Below are positions 37,965 through 50,900 of a stretch of 64,000 nt of DNA, in pieces; the first letter of the stretch is position 1; each line of letters starts with the position of its first letter. The notes beneath the pieces are model-generated. The model was not told the origin of the DNA and did no database searches. It saw only the letters and a program-made list of their open reading frames with translations. Source of the stretch: Moringa oleifera (lineage: Eukaryota; Streptophyta; Magnoliopsida; Brassicales; Moringaceae). The position numbers and the translations under genes were made by a program. The DNA lies in contig JAJFZO010000396.1 in assembly GCA_021397835.1 (NCBI GenBank), positions 62,001-126,000 of the forward strand, read 5' to 3'.

Positions 37965-38220
37965 GGTTGGTTTGCCAAGTGTGGTTAGTGCAGTTACCTG
38001 TGGTCATGTGGCAAGGCTATTAACTATAGTTCATCCAACCATTAACCTTTTTCAAAGGTTAGGATTGCCAACTGTGGTCAATGTAATTGCTTGTAGTGGT
38101 GTGGTAAGGCTACAAACCGAGGTTAGTGCAACTACCTATTATTTTGTAATGCTATCGACTAAGGTTAATGCAGTTGCTTATGATCTTGAAATAAGGCAAT
38201 TGTTAGGTATGCATGCAATA
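37965..38220. repeat. Imperfect tandem repeat of about 48 bp, about five units
   Basis: Built on GTGGTTAGTGCAGTTGCCTG followed by a TGTGGTAAGGCTA block. A 91-codon frame (37963-38238) stays open across the array and therefore shows a 16-17 residue periodicity. I take this as a property of the repeat, not a gene. Confidence 0.6.
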
Positions 38221-38239
38221 TTTTGCAACTATGGTTAGC

Positions 38240-39189
38240 ATGATTTTTATGAACATTTTAAATTGATTGCCAACCTAGGCTACTGTAATTACTACGCCTT
38301 GATTGGTGGTCAAACTAGGCAAAAGGCAATCCTTATGTTAGTTGGTAGGTGACAATGTACCTAGAGTTTTTGTTAATAAATGATAATATGACGAAGAAAA
38401 GAGAAAGAACTCTAGTAGTTTTATTGAATAGGTAAAGCTATTACATATAGATTTTGTGTGAATTCTGCATGTGCCAGGCTTTAGGCAGAACTTTACCTTT
38501 TAAAGTCTAAGGAATAAGAATATGGTTTTAGAATTTGAAAGATGTGGTAAGAACCTTCCCAATTTACTAACAACTTGTTCGTATTACTCTCTGGATGCTA
38601 ACTTCTACATGGCAAAGGACCAAGTCTCCTAGGTTGAAATTACTTGACTAAATGTTTTTGTTATACTCTTGGCAACTTTGTCTTATGCAGATGTGACTCA
38701 TAACTAAATTTTGCCTCTTAGTTCTTCTATAAGGTCGATCTGAGCATTTAAATGACATCATTTTGCTCTTCATCAAAGTTTTGACTCAATTAGAGAACAC
38801 ATTAATATTGATTGGGAACATTGTTTTTGTTCCATAAGCCATTATCCTTTCACCTATAAGGATCTTTGTAGTTGCTTGATAGTCTTATAAAATGCTTGAC
38901 AACTCTTTTATCCATATTCTTTTTGCTCGATCTAACTTGTTTTACAAAGCTTGCAAGACGATGCAGTTAGCAACCTTAATTTGACCAGTGCACTATAAGG
39001 ATAACCCACTAAAGTGATCCTTTGTGAGATTTTAAGCTCTTGTTAAGACTAAGCAACCATTTATCACTGAAACACATGCCATTGTTTGAGATAATTGCAT
39101 GGGATTACTTGCAAAAGATGTTATGCAAGATAAAGCCAATATTTTTATTTATGATTTTTGTCATAATTAAGATTTCAATTGAGAAAATC
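38240..39189. other. Unassigned repeat-derived sequence
   Basis: No domain or array seen. It lies between the 48-bp array and the Tat/Ogre-like block and is probably degraded retroelement DNA. Confidence 0.3.
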
Positions 39190-41850
39190 CATAAGGAGAG
39201 AAAGATTAAGAGTCGCCACCAATCCTTTTAGGTGTGATTGGCCATCATCATAAAATGAAGACAAGCTAGTCTTTTTCTTATGAGATTTAGGTTTACAGTC
39301 AGTTACGTTTGAGGAATTGTTAGCACCCTAAAACGCCCATAATGAGTACTAGTTAGATTTTTTTTTTTAAAAAAGTCTTTTAATGGTATTTTGATAAAAT
39401 ACGAAGGACTTCATACTTATTTCATCCTTATATAAAACAGTTTTTAGAGAGAGAAAAAAATAGATTTGCACTTGCTCACCACTTTTCTCCTCTAAAATAT
39501 GCCTTATTATTATTATTATGAGAAAAAATAAGTTTCTTTTTTAAGAAAACTTATAATATCCTTATAAAGAATACTCCTTCATAGCTTTCCACAACTATTA
39601 TAAGTTTTATAGCAACTTATACTTACAATTGAATAAAAAAAATATTAAAATGTAATAATTTAATAAAAAGTAGGATACACTTTACTTAATCAAGGAAATT
39701 TTATTCAAGAAATATAAATTTTGATATAGAGTAATTTACAATAAATAAATTTCAAATTATAAGTCTTTAAGTCCCTTACATTTTGTGCAGCATTCTTAAT
39801 CCTTAAACACCAAGAAATTCAAACACTTCAATCAAGAATTTTAAGAGAAATTCTTTTTGAAATAGAAGTTTTAGAGAGAAAAAAAATGAAGGCTCAGTCT
39901 AAGTACTTTGTAATTTGCTATGTGGACTGTATTTGCTATGTAAATTATATTTGAATTTTGTCTCCTGAAAGCTAAAAATCTTTCCCTTATTTATAGGATT
40001 TTCATAGCGCGCTTAGTAATAAATGGTAGGCAGGTGTAATGCGCCGCACCAATTCTTCCTTTAAGAGGTCTACCCTCCTTAATTCTAACTTCTTTCGAGC
40101 TACTAGTACTTAATCGAACATCACTTTAAGAGTTTTTAATTATTTTTGAGTATGTGATATCATTAATTTCTCCCACAATGCCTCAGATTGCTCAACAACG
40201 TCTTCATCGGGTCAAACACCTTTGATGCGCAGTCCCTCAATTCTCCTAAAATTTGAATCGAAATCCAAAATTTTGATCATGCTTACATCTATTCTCACAA
40301 GTCCTCTTTTTTTTTTTTTTTTGGCATAATGCCCAGTTTCATTTAATTTGGCAGAGAATCGAGCGATGTCAGGTCATATATTTTTTGCATAAGGCCTAGA
40401 AATAGGTATTTTTCTTCCAAGTGACCTTCCCTAATTATTTTTGATCTACCCAAAGCAGTGAATAAATGGAGGCATTCCTATTTCTAGGCCTTCTAGAATA
40501 GGATCCCTTCTAGTATTAACACTTAGTCTAATCCTAACCAGGATTTTGGGACCAATGCGATCCTCTTTGAGACACTAATTAGTGCTAAATAGATCCATAG
40601 CATTAGACCCTAGTGAACAGCAAGAGAACCCTACATATGTCTTCTTTTTTAACAAAGGCCTAGATAGGTAAGGTTCACCTTAGTATTCGAGGCAAAGAAC
40701 CTACTCCAATATTCCCTCTTAGAAAGTCTAGCTCTACCTCCAGTCCTTTTACTAACCCTAATATGATAGCTCCTAAGGGAAGACCTTTGCTTGGAAATGT
40801 CTTTTAACCTCATTTTATAGATTCTTTAGAACTAGAGAGCTCTTCCTCTTGAGGTTGAATTACTTTAATTCTTTACTTTGCAAGTTTGTTGTAAGGTGAC
40901 TCTTGCTAACTTATTCATTTATCTCGTGTAAATCAATTCTTTATTATGCCTTACATGGAGAAGAGAAAGCTAGATAAGATAGTCAAGGTGGTTAAAAAGA
41001 CACCTCTAAGCTCTTTATCGAAGAAGAGTAGGATGACAACACTGTTGCTTTAAATTGTTGAGGCTCAAAAAGAGGTAACACCAAAAATGTTCACCTTTTC
41101 TAACTTTTTCTCTTAATAGTAGTTAACATTGGCTTCTGTCATCCCCAAGTCTTAGATGATTAGAGATTTTATCCAAGAAGTAGTGCTACTTGTTACCACT
41201 TTTTTAGCCTACATGTTGCGAAGAGGCAACACCTAGATATATTCTTCACTTTACTTTCTTAAGGAAGTTCTCACTCAATCAGCTTTTTATCTGTTTTTTT
41301 TTTAATTACTTTATCTTTATGAACTAAAAATAACTATTTGGCCTTCCAAGTTATATATGAATATTCTTTGGTGGTTAAGGAGCACAAAACGCATGGCCAA
41401 GAAGAGTCAATCTTTAAAGAGGTTGAGAAGGATTTAGAAGAGGTTAAAAAGAAAAGTCTGATCTCATTGATGAGAATGCCTCTTTTTTTCCAGCAATAGA
41501 AGACCCAAGCAAAGCAAGAGATTTCAGTTCAAAGTTGAGATGGAGAAGATGAGGTCAAAGCCTCGATTATAGTTAGAGAAAATGAAAAAGGACCATGTGG
41601 AGCAATTAGCTACAAGCAAGGAAGAAGCAGTAGTTTGAAAGATATGAACATGCTGATCCTAAAAGAGTATGCCAAGGTATTCTAGGAAGTAAGAAAGGAT
41701 ACTAGGGCCAAGGTATTGAAGGAATACCTCACCTACACTTGGACTTTATCATGGTAAAAATTAGAGTTACTTCAACTTCCCAAGCCACCCAAGTTATGAT
41801 AGAGCCTATTGGAAGTCTAGTCTTCATCTCCTCAAATTCAATGACATAAA
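39190..41850 (+). mobile_element. Tat/Ogre-like gypsy fragment: LTR-type block and leader ORF remnant
   Basis: Begins with a box at about 39205-39345 (AGAGTCGCCACC, then GGTGTGATTGGCCATCAT, then a GTTAGCACCC block) that recurs at 60885-61010 on the same strand and inverted at about 48490-48720. About 1.7 kb later a lysine-rich leader ORF remnant (MEKRKLDKIVKV, 40958) and a block reading RKDTRAKVLKEY (about 41695) match the same order in the 60.9-64 kb copy. The GAGTCGCCACC / TTAGCACCC pairing is one I associate with LTRs of large Tat/Ogre-type gypsy elements in many plants; this is from memory and unchecked. No gag-pol follows in frame. Confidence 0.5.
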
Positions 41851-42639
41851 TTTTATTTGAATCAAGTAGAATGACTCTTGAGACTGGGAAAAAATAGCCT
41901 TTAATGTATTTTATATTTCTTTGTAATGTTTTAAAATGCTTCTCTTGCACTTCCTTTTAGTTATAACTAATAAAAACAACTTCTTTTATCCATTTGTGCC
42001 TCATTTTAGCTTACATGTGCTTATATTTCCAAAAAATGCTTACTATTATCTTTGGTTCTAAAAGGATATTAGTAACTCCTTGACTCTAAAAATGGTTAAG
42101 AGTAGGTTCTCACCTTTTTTAAAACTTGCAGCTCGTTATTTAAGCTTAACTTAAATCTTGCATCAGTATTCTCAGCTAGGTGACCTCCTTCTAGTGGTTG
42201 TAATGAGGAAGACCGCTTCACTTAATGAACCCTAGCTACCTTCTTGAAGTAAACTCTTTAAACATGCCTTATAATTCATTTTCAAAAGTCTAACATGCTT
42301 CTACTCGAAAGATTTTCGTTTTGAGGCTTATTCTCCACCTTAGAAAGACCTCTTTTGATCATCTTATGAAGACCCTACAACAACCTTTGATCCTCTTGTG
42401 TACCTTTCCCATTTGCTTAGTTGCCTTTTGCACAAGTCATTCCTAAGTTTAGAATATCCCATTTGAGAGAGGCTCAAATTCTTAAATCTTCATTTTTCTA
42501 CGGAGGTCTGCTAGTAGAATTTTTTACCAAAAAAAAAGCTCATAGTGCTATTTATAATGCTTACTTAGTATTCTAACATCATTTACATCCTATACCCCTT
42601 TCATTGACCTTGTATGTCAAGATTTGTAGCTCGAAACAC

Positions 42640-43220
42640 CCCGGCACTATGTGATCTAAGGTCTATTTAGTACCAGTGCAATCTTTCGTAAAGTATTCTT
42701 GTGGCAGACCTTGAATCTCTATCTAAACATGTAAACGCACCTCAACCAACATTACTTTAATCATATATATGTTTAATGTATCCTGAAAGTGGAACGTCTG
42801 ATGCCAAAAAAACATTTATAATTACCATTTTAGAGGTTTACCCAACAATAAAGGTATAGTCTGCTTATTAGTAACTTGAAAAGACCTGAAAAGTTGTTCT
42901 TATTTGGTCAATCTTGCTCAACCAACTTCATTTTTTCCTTCATGCATATGCTTAATGCTTATTGGGAATCAAGATTTCTTCGTCAAAAACCTTTTGTAAC
43001 CACTCTTTTGGAGGTTTACTTGATGTTGAGGGAAAAGCCTTCTTGAAGGGATTCTAGGAAGACCTTAAAAATCTATTCTACAATGTACATCATCCTTAAC
43101 TGATTATATTTCAACTTTTTATATGGCCATTGGACCTTGGAAGTTAAAAGATTCTGGTTGAAAACCTTTCATAATTAGAAATTTTAAGGTATGCTTGAGG
43201 ATAACATAATTATTTTTCAA
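42640..43220. repeat. Degenerate tandem repeat, period about 175-180 bp, three units
   Basis: TTTATAATTACCATTTTAGA-like blocks followed by GGTTTACxxGATG recur near 42817, 42993 and 43168. Strongly diverged. Confidence 0.45.
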
Positions 43221-43479
43221 TATATTGGCTACATATTGATATACATTTTCTTTTTTCATTCTTTAATCACCTGAATTGTCATGTAACAAAATTGGGTATC
43301 AATAATTGTTCTTCCTTGTTCATTTTTGAATGTTAAAAGTAGAATATAGACCAAAAAAGATTGATTTTGCCCGCACATCTCTTACATTCTTGTATCTTTT
43401 TTTTTTCTTTTTTTTCTTTCTTTTTTTGGTGTCTTTTCTTAGTTTTTTTAATAAATTATATATAAAAAACTAGATTTCA

Positions 43480-44200
43480 AAAGAATGTTAACTTTCATCA
43501 TTTATCAGATTCTTCCTTGATATTTGATGAATAGGTTTGTTGTGTTTACTTGAACTTAATAAATGCTACTTTCATCTCGTGAAAGAATTCTTCCTCATCC
43601 TTATAATAACAAGTAATGCTTTGGTTTTTCTATTTCTCGTCAGAATTTTTTCTCGAATATTAGTCAATTTTATCACCTTTTGTCTAAATTTTTTCTTGAC
43701 ATCTGATGAAAGATCTTGATTCGACTGACAAATGTTACCTTATCTTATGATAGAATTCTTCATCTTCTAATAATAAGAAACTTGTCTTTTAATCTTATTA
43801 CTTTTTGTCAAAATTCTTTCTCGACATTAGATGGTTTGATCATCTATTGTTAGAATTTTTTCTCAATATTTGATGACATAAAATTCTTGTCTCCCATTGG
43901 ATTTTTTGTGATGTTTGGTGTTGCAAAATTTTGCCGGAAGCCTTTTTCGACATGTAATGAAGTAAGAAATTGTCTCTCATCAGATTCATTTGACAATGTG
44001 AAATTTTATCTCTTGTCAGAATGTCTCTCGACGTTTGATGATGTGAAAATTTTTTCTTCGATCAAACTCTCATTTGGCATTTGATGATATGAAAGTTTGT
44101 CCCCTATCGAATTGTCTCTTAATATTTAACGATGTTAACTTTTTTTCTTCATTCACAATCTCCTTTGGCATTTGACGATATGAAATTTTATTGATTTTTA
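43480..44200. repeat. Degenerate tandem array, about 50-65 bp units
   Basis: The block TCTCGACATTTGATGATGTG, or variants of it, recurs about ten times, followed by GAAATTTTxTCTCTTGTCA. Units are unequal in length and mutated. Confidence 0.6.
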
Positions 44201-44867
44201 CTATTGAATTTTTTTCTCATTTTGTATTCTTTGCACTATGTGATGCAAGTTTTTTCCTTTTATTATTTTTCCTTGGTTTTTGCAATATGCAACTCGTCGA
44301 TTCCCTTAAATTTTGAGTTAAATTTTCTTGTTTTTAAATAATGGAAAATTTGATTTTTAGTGTCTTTTCTTAAAAATATGCTTATTAGATTTTTTAAAAC
44401 AAATAAAATCTTTGATTTATGATTCTCTTGATAGAGACACTCCCATTTGATTCTTTTTAGGTTTTTCTTATTCCTTGTTGTGTTTCCCAAAAAAGTGTCC
44501 TTTTTCTTTGATTTTATTTGGCCATGAGTTTAACTTATAACAAAGTTATATATAATCTATTGTCAAATTTGTTTTGAACAATTAATTAATCATGAATTCT
44601 CAAAGATAACATTCAATTATTATGCAAGAGTCAAGAATGAGGTTTAATCATGAATGATATCATTGATAAAAACATAAGATATACAAGCCAAGAAAGAATG
44701 GAAACATAGATACACTCCCTCGCCAATAAGCATCAACTCAATTTGGTTTTTCTTAACAATGAACACCCTAATATGCTAATTTTTCCTCTTATTTGAATGA
44801 TGAAGACACCATTGTTTTCTCACCTTGATTTGCCTTTTATGCATAGTACTTTTTTATGATATCTGAG

Positions 44868-45184
44868 TTTATAGGATTAGGAATCTTTCATCAATCCATT
44901 CCCTATAAAAATCAAATTCTCTTTGGAGAAAGTTTTCTTCACCACATAAGGTCTATTCTAGTTTGGTTAACTCTCGGACCTATAATATGTTTAGGAATTC
45001 ACTTTAATACTAGATCCTCTTGTTTAAATTGTTTAAGATGTACCTTCTTATTGTATGCTTTGTCCATTCTGCTTTGATATAATTGCTTGTGGCATATGAC
45101 TTTTAACCTTTTCTCATCGATCAAATTTAGTTGTTTGTATACGATATCAAGGCCCCAACCATCTTCTAATGTTTCAACTACCAT
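44868..45184 (-). pseudogene. Ty3/gypsy integrase C-terminal remnant
   Basis: The minus-strand frame from 45184 reads through LNLIDEKRLK, LYQSRMDKAYNKKV and FKQEDLVLK, the conserved segment between the integrase core and the chromo/SH3-like end of plant gypsy pol. After a frame change it continues as PYVVKKTFSKENLIF. The core DDE domain and reverse transcriptase are missing upstream, so this is a truncated piece. Confidence 0.75.
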
Positions 45185-45229
45185 TGCTCCCTTACTTATT
45201 GCTATTACTAATTTAGGATCCGCTATTCA

Positions 45230-45620
45230 ATCCTAAGGAGTCCATTTATCAAGATTAGGCAGCCAATCTTGATTACAAATCAAAAAAGAAGACCACTACT
45301 ACCCCAAAGGGATCATCCAAAAGGGGAAAAGTATTTATAAATTATTTTAATGCCAAGGTGGAAATCTTAGCGGATGTAGCTGTTGAACCTTTGTTTAAGG
45401 ATGTCTTGAGCAAGGGCACCATAGATGCTTTGGGAAACTTAATCCCATACCTACCATTATGCAACGCTTCAAACCAGTATTATCTTAGTTGTAATGTGAA
45501 ACTAGAGGACACTAGCCATAATGTGGTGGTGTCTTATGAAAGGGTCCATAAGGTGGTGCTCCTAAGAGATTGGGTGACTCCTAGAGTTGGAGAACAATGC
45601 CCTTGTAAGTAAAGTGATTC
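45230..45620 (+). other. Unassigned open frame in repeat DNA
   Basis: An 84-codon frame at 45358-45612 can be extended upstream by eye to about 45280. It contains VEPLFKDVLSKGTIDALGN and YLPLCNASNQYYLS. Composition is less AT-rich than the surroundings and it reads like part of a real protein, but I do not recognise the family. A transposon accessory protein is the most likely source. It is followed by a donor-like GTAAGTA at the stop codon. Confidence 0.25.
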
Positions 45621-46479
45621 ATCATATTAGACGGGTATAAGATTGTCTTTTTATTTCCTTTCTTTTATGTCAATATGACATTAGTTTCCTGTACTTAGCA
45701 AAATTTCCTTGTTTTCACCTGATTTAACATCATCCTTCTATTGGACTTACTCGATCTAACATCAGCTTTGTTCTTTTATAATTGTATGATGAAATGGCCT
45801 TACTCATAAAATAGTATGAGATCGTGAGCAATGCTTTAATTCTTTCGATCACTGAAAAAGAGAATTTGATTAAGTTAGCAACTGATGCCATGGAAAGAGC
45901 CAAGCTCTGGCTACCAACGTGAGCGATTGAAAGTAGTGGTGGCCTAAAAGGACTAGGCCTTGTTAGATACCTAGAAAAAGTTGGCTTAAGCTTGATTTGA
46001 ACTTATGTAGAAGATTTTTCAGGCAACTAAGGACACAATTTGAGTTTGAGAACTAATCATTGAAGCTAGATTAACTTGTATATCAGAATACAAGGAAAGC
46101 AAAAAGTTAAACTCTTAGGTTGCTAAGGTAGCTTCCGAGTTGTTACTATCGATACTCAAATTTTATCCCCTTTGAAAAATAGACTGAGAAGAATACCAGT
46201 ATCACCATGCAACTTAGAGAACAACATGTTTTTTACGTTGCTTTAGAAACTCTAAAAAAAGGTGTCTGAAAGGGGTTTGATGATTAAAAAAGTAGAAACT
46301 TAATGAACTTAGCTGAACCACGTGAATTCTCATTTGAAGTCAACCTAAATTACTACTGAAAGATTTTGTCTGAAGCAACGCAGATAAAATTTCTCTATAT
46401 TGAAATAGTTACTTTTGAACTCGGCTCAATATATCAAAAATAGGACTGGTAAGTTTGAGAGATGAAGACATGATTTGAT

Positions 46480-47135
46480 TACCATTAGGCTTTAACTCCA
46501 TATTTTTAGTTTGAGATCGAGACTAAGCTAAGATCAAGAATTTTTTAAGTTCAAAATTAAGCTAAGATCAAGAGTTTTATTAGAAAAAAATGTTCCTAAA
46601 TCAAGATTTGAGTTGGGAAACATGCATCGAGACTTATTTTCCTTCTATCAAGATCGAGAATTTATGTAAATCGGGGTTCAAAGTGAAAGATAAAGATTAA
46701 GATCTCTTTTTGGCTTAAAATCGAGAGTATTTCCTAGATTGAGGTTTAAAGTCAAAAGTTAAGATTGAGATAAAAAAAAAATTTCTAAACTAAGGTTTCA
46801 AGCTAGAAATCAAGATCGAGATCGAGAATTTTCCTAAATCGAGGCTTAAAGCTCCAAATTAAGATCGAAATTTTTGCTAAAAGTATCCAGATAAAGGTTT
46901 CCCATGTTCGAAGTGAAGTTCAAGAGTCTCTAGATCATTCAAGGTTTGAAGACCAACACCATCCAATTCAAGATTTTCCATCTTTAAAATTAAGATCAAG
47001 AATTTCTACCATCATATTCAAAGATTTCTTCCTATCAGTGGAATTTAAAAGTTCTAAATTAAGATCAAGAGTTTCTGTCATCAAGTCTAGGATCGATATT
47101 CCTCCCATCATTAAGTTTTAAAATTCAATTCTTAG
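46480..47135. repeat. Degenerate tandem array built on AAGATCGAGAATTT
   Basis: About a dozen units of roughly 45-60 bp of the type AAGATCAAGAATTTTCCTAA followed by ATCGAGGTTTAAAG. It lies directly next to the LTR-type block at 47200. Confidence 0.65.
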
Positions 47136-47199
47136 ACCAAGAATTAGAGTTTGCCATGAGAATATTCTTCTCGAAATGTTTAACATACTAGTATACCTG

Positions 47200-48850
47200 C
47201 ACAGTCACCAACAGAGATAATGACATGGCACCTCGTCATTGGAAATGCTACTACTAATATGGTAGTACTTTGCTTCTATAGAAAGAAAGACTAATGATGT
47301 GGCAAGGCATTAACAGCATAGCCAATGACATGACAATTCATCATTTGATGTGACGATGTTGATAAGGTAGCACTATGGAAAAAGAAGACTATTGACATGG
47401 TAGGGTGCTCAAAGGCATCGCACTTAGTAATGCAACCCATAACACGATCTTGCCTAATTTTTCACCAAATTAAGCAAACTTTAAGTTAGAAATTGTGTAT
47501 GGAAGGATAGAATGATGAAGCAAACTTTAAGTCTTCTCAAATTACAAAGATTGAGTGAAAAATTGAAAGGAATTAGGTGATGTAATGGAAGTCAACTGAA
47601 TAGACTTGTTCTTAAGCTATCCAAGTGAAAGTAAAATGAATTAAAGGTGTTGCTCCACTCAAAGGAAGCTAGATAGTGAGAAAATCAAGTTATAATCACT
47701 AAAGACACTCTAAAAGAGTCTTAATAGACCTCATGAAGTAAAGTGGACTCTGTTGAGCTTGAAGGTAGAGGATGTTGGGTACATTGCACCCCGTTACCAT
47801 TAGATGCTAACCTACACCAATGAATTTGTATAAATAGGCATTGGATCTTCAGTTGCAAACATTAAGAATTTATGAGTACAAAATCAAGCAATTACCATTA
47901 TGTTCTCAGACATTCATAGGAAGCAAAACAAAGTTCTCTTAAAAATTTTCTCCATAATTTTGATAGTTTTCATTAGAATTTTCATTTCTTCCAAAAGAAT
48001 TTCTATTGAAATCCTATAATCGATCATACTAAAGAAGGGACGAATGCTACGAAAAGTGTAAGGGACTCCAAGAGGTATTTGATCTCACTTCTAGAATCCA
48101 TTTATTGTAACACAATTATTTTCTTGAAAAAAATCTACTTGAGTTTAGTTAATCATCACTAGATTTATTTTAAGTTATATGTTTTAATCTATTTAATACT
48201 TTGATATATAGTTAAATCATATTATAGGGTAAAAAGAATATTTTTATGATTATTATTAAATTTTTTACAAAAATTTATTTTTCTTTATAATAAAAATATT
48301 ATATATATGATTTTTAATCCTTTATCTTGAATAAGAAAAGAGGTAGTAAGTGTAAATTACTTTTTTTTAATTTAAAAATTTTTTGGTACATTGGATGGAA
48401 TAAGTATGAAATTTGAAGTACTTTAATCAAAATACCCTTAAATTATTTTCTAGGAAAAGAAATCAAAATGGCACCATTTTTTAAAGCATTTTATGAGTGC
48501 TAATCTTTCCCTAAGTATAACCAACTCCCCAACATAAAATCTCAGCTTTTTTTGTTAGTTAGCCTTACTCTAAGATGATGGTCAATCATACTTATAAAGA
48601 TCAGTTAAGGATCTGAATATTTTCTCACATTACGGGTTTACTTGATTAAAACATTGGTCGTGATAGTTAATGACTCCACTAAGTATGATTAAAAGAGTCA
48701 AATAAAATTGGTGGCCAATCACACAATAAAAATAATTGGTAATGACTCTTTTTTTATTTATTAAAAATAAAAAAATTAAAACAAAAAGACTTTTCTCATG
48801 ATTGAGCTTCGCTAAAGAAAAAGTCCAAGTATGACAACTGGCAACCTCAC
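47200..48850 (-). mobile_element. Inverted Tat/Ogre-like LTR-type block
   Basis: The segment 47420-47800 matches 14080-14470 in the same orientation and 61700-62000 in reverse. At 48490-48720 the reverse complement shows GGAGTTGGTTATACTTAGGG followed by AAAGATTAGCACTC, the counterpart of the box at 39205 and 60885. Order and spacing fit one LTR in minus orientation. No gag-pol of this copy is attached, except possibly the integrase fragment at 44868-45184 on the same strand. Confidence 0.5.
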
Positions 48851-50369
48851 TAAGGATAATTGATTAGAGAGTTGAGTCAAACTTAAACAAAACTGATCTT
48901 GTCTTTTGAAATTTTAATTTGATTTTGATCTTGATCTACACTATTTATATATACTTGATTTAAGATTGAAAAAAGTCTTATCAATTTTGACTATACCCAA
49001 TCCATAATGGGGAATGCTAATATTACTGTATATGTTTGCACCTAACTTTAGGTCCAAAATGTTAATATTGTTGTATATACTTATACCCAACCTAAGATAG
49101 GGAATTTTAACATTTTGCTGCATTTACTTGCTTGTTATTCTTATTTTATTATGGAAACTTCATACACTTACTTTCATGTATAAAGCTGAACTCGAGCTTA
49201 GCCCTTTGTGGTGTATACCCCATTATAAGAAGGATGAAAGGATGTCGGCATTCAAGATATCATTTAATCTTTGTACATGTTGTGCTTTTTATCCTATCCA
49301 GGTCTTACTTTGTGAGTTGGTATCACTCTCGAGATTCTTTTTAGTATTCACATACGTGATATTAATGAGTAGAGCTTTAGGGAGATCTAGGAGCCTGGAG
49401 ATTTTTAGAACCTAAAGGCCTAATATCAGGTCAAAGCCCTGCATATAAACAAAGCCATATGTTAGCCTTATTAGGATTTAAGGACCTTATGAAGCCATGA
49501 ACATAATTGACAATAGGATTGTAGAAGTGTTTATAATTCCTAATATTATCTTGTTCATGTTTCATGACATTGAGAATTGAATGCTCATATCATCATAAAA
49601 GTAAAAAGAACCGAGTTTTGATTTGGATTTGAGAATAAAAATGAGTATATTAGAAGATTGGGTTAGTTTGGTATCTTATAAGGAAGTGCATAACAAGCGA
49701 AGAATTACAGCATGTAATACTTATGAGAAAATTTTTAGTTTTATGATGATTTAAATACCAAATTGTTCCTATATTCATTATCATGCATACATGTTTATTT
49801 TTTAGAAAAATAACCTTTTAAATTAAATACTTAAAAAAAAAGGTAAAGCAATGCAATATTTGCTTACAAAAAAAAAAAAATCGAAAGTCCCTAAAATCAT
49901 ACAAACTTGGAATGGATAATCAATTGGTTAGAATCGAGAGGCATCAGCAAATATAAGCCGAAATACAAGCTACGTAAAGAGCTTTAAATGAAAGAATGAA
50001 AAGAAATCATTAAGAGCTGTAGAGTACAAAGTAGACCCAATTTTAATAGATGATGGCTTCTTTTGGTGCAGTTTTAAAAGGAAAAATTCTTATAAAAGTT
50101 AAAGTCCTTGAAAGAGCATCTTTTTAGAACACTTTAATACTCAAACCCATTAGTCTAGTTGCAATAGAGGAGTCTCATAATCAAGAAAGGTAGAAGGCGA
50201 TAGAATATATCCTAAACATGGAAGATTAATTTGAATATGAGAAAATAGGGGATGTCAATACAATAAATCAAGAACTTATGGCAAAAGTTAAATATATAAA
50301 GAAATAACTAAAAATTCTAAAAGAAGAAAAGGAAATAAGAGGGATTGAAGTAACCAAAAACTCAAGTTT
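48851..50369. other. Unassigned AT-rich interval
   Basis: No supported gene. A 95-codon plus-strand frame (49128-49415) is hydrophobic and shows no family signature. It may contain leader sequence of the gypsy gag that follows. Confidence 0.3.
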
Positions 50370-50900
50370 GTTATGCCACCAAAATTTAAGGTGCCTGAAT
50401 TTGATAAACTTGATGGGATGAATTGTTCTCATACCTATTTAAGCATGTATCAGCATAAAATGCATAGGTACGAAACCAACCAAAAGCTCTTAATTCATTG
50501 CTTTCAAGATAGCCTTAAAGAAGAAGCCTTGGAATGAAAAACCAATCTAAAACCCTCTAATATCCAATCTTGGAAAGATTTAGCAAATGCCTTCCTAGTC
50601 CATTACCAACATATGGAAGGGTTAGGACCTAATTGCATTATACTCTAAAAAATGTTCAAAAGGAACAATACAACTTTTAAAGAATATGCAAACCGATGGC
50701 GAGAGGTAGCCGTCAAAGTTCAACCTATGTTGACTAAAGCAGAGTTTTTCCACATCTTTTTGTAAACTTTGTGTCCTCCATTTTATATTCACATGGTTTC
50801 TATGGCTGAAAAAGACTCACCATGACTATCCAAACTAGTAAATTCATAGAAAATGCATTTTGAACTAAGATATTAAATGATATAGAACACTATCTAGCAT
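50370..50900 (+). pseudogene. Ty3/gypsy gag remnant
   Basis: A near-continuous reading (MPPKFKVPEFDKLDG; YLSMYQHKMHRYE; LLIHCFQDSLKEEALE; WKDLANAFLVHYQHM; TFKEYANRWREVAVKVQP; TLCPPFYIHMV) follows the Retrotrans_gag domain closely. At least three stops interrupt it, one directly after ALE where Trp is usual and one before TLCPPF. No protease or pol is recognisable downstream before the CACTA element at 52102. Confidence 0.85.

Noticed and set aside
49128..49415. 95-codon hydrophobic plus-strand frame
   Set aside because: Two overlapping frames of similar length, no start context, no family signature, repeat surroundings.
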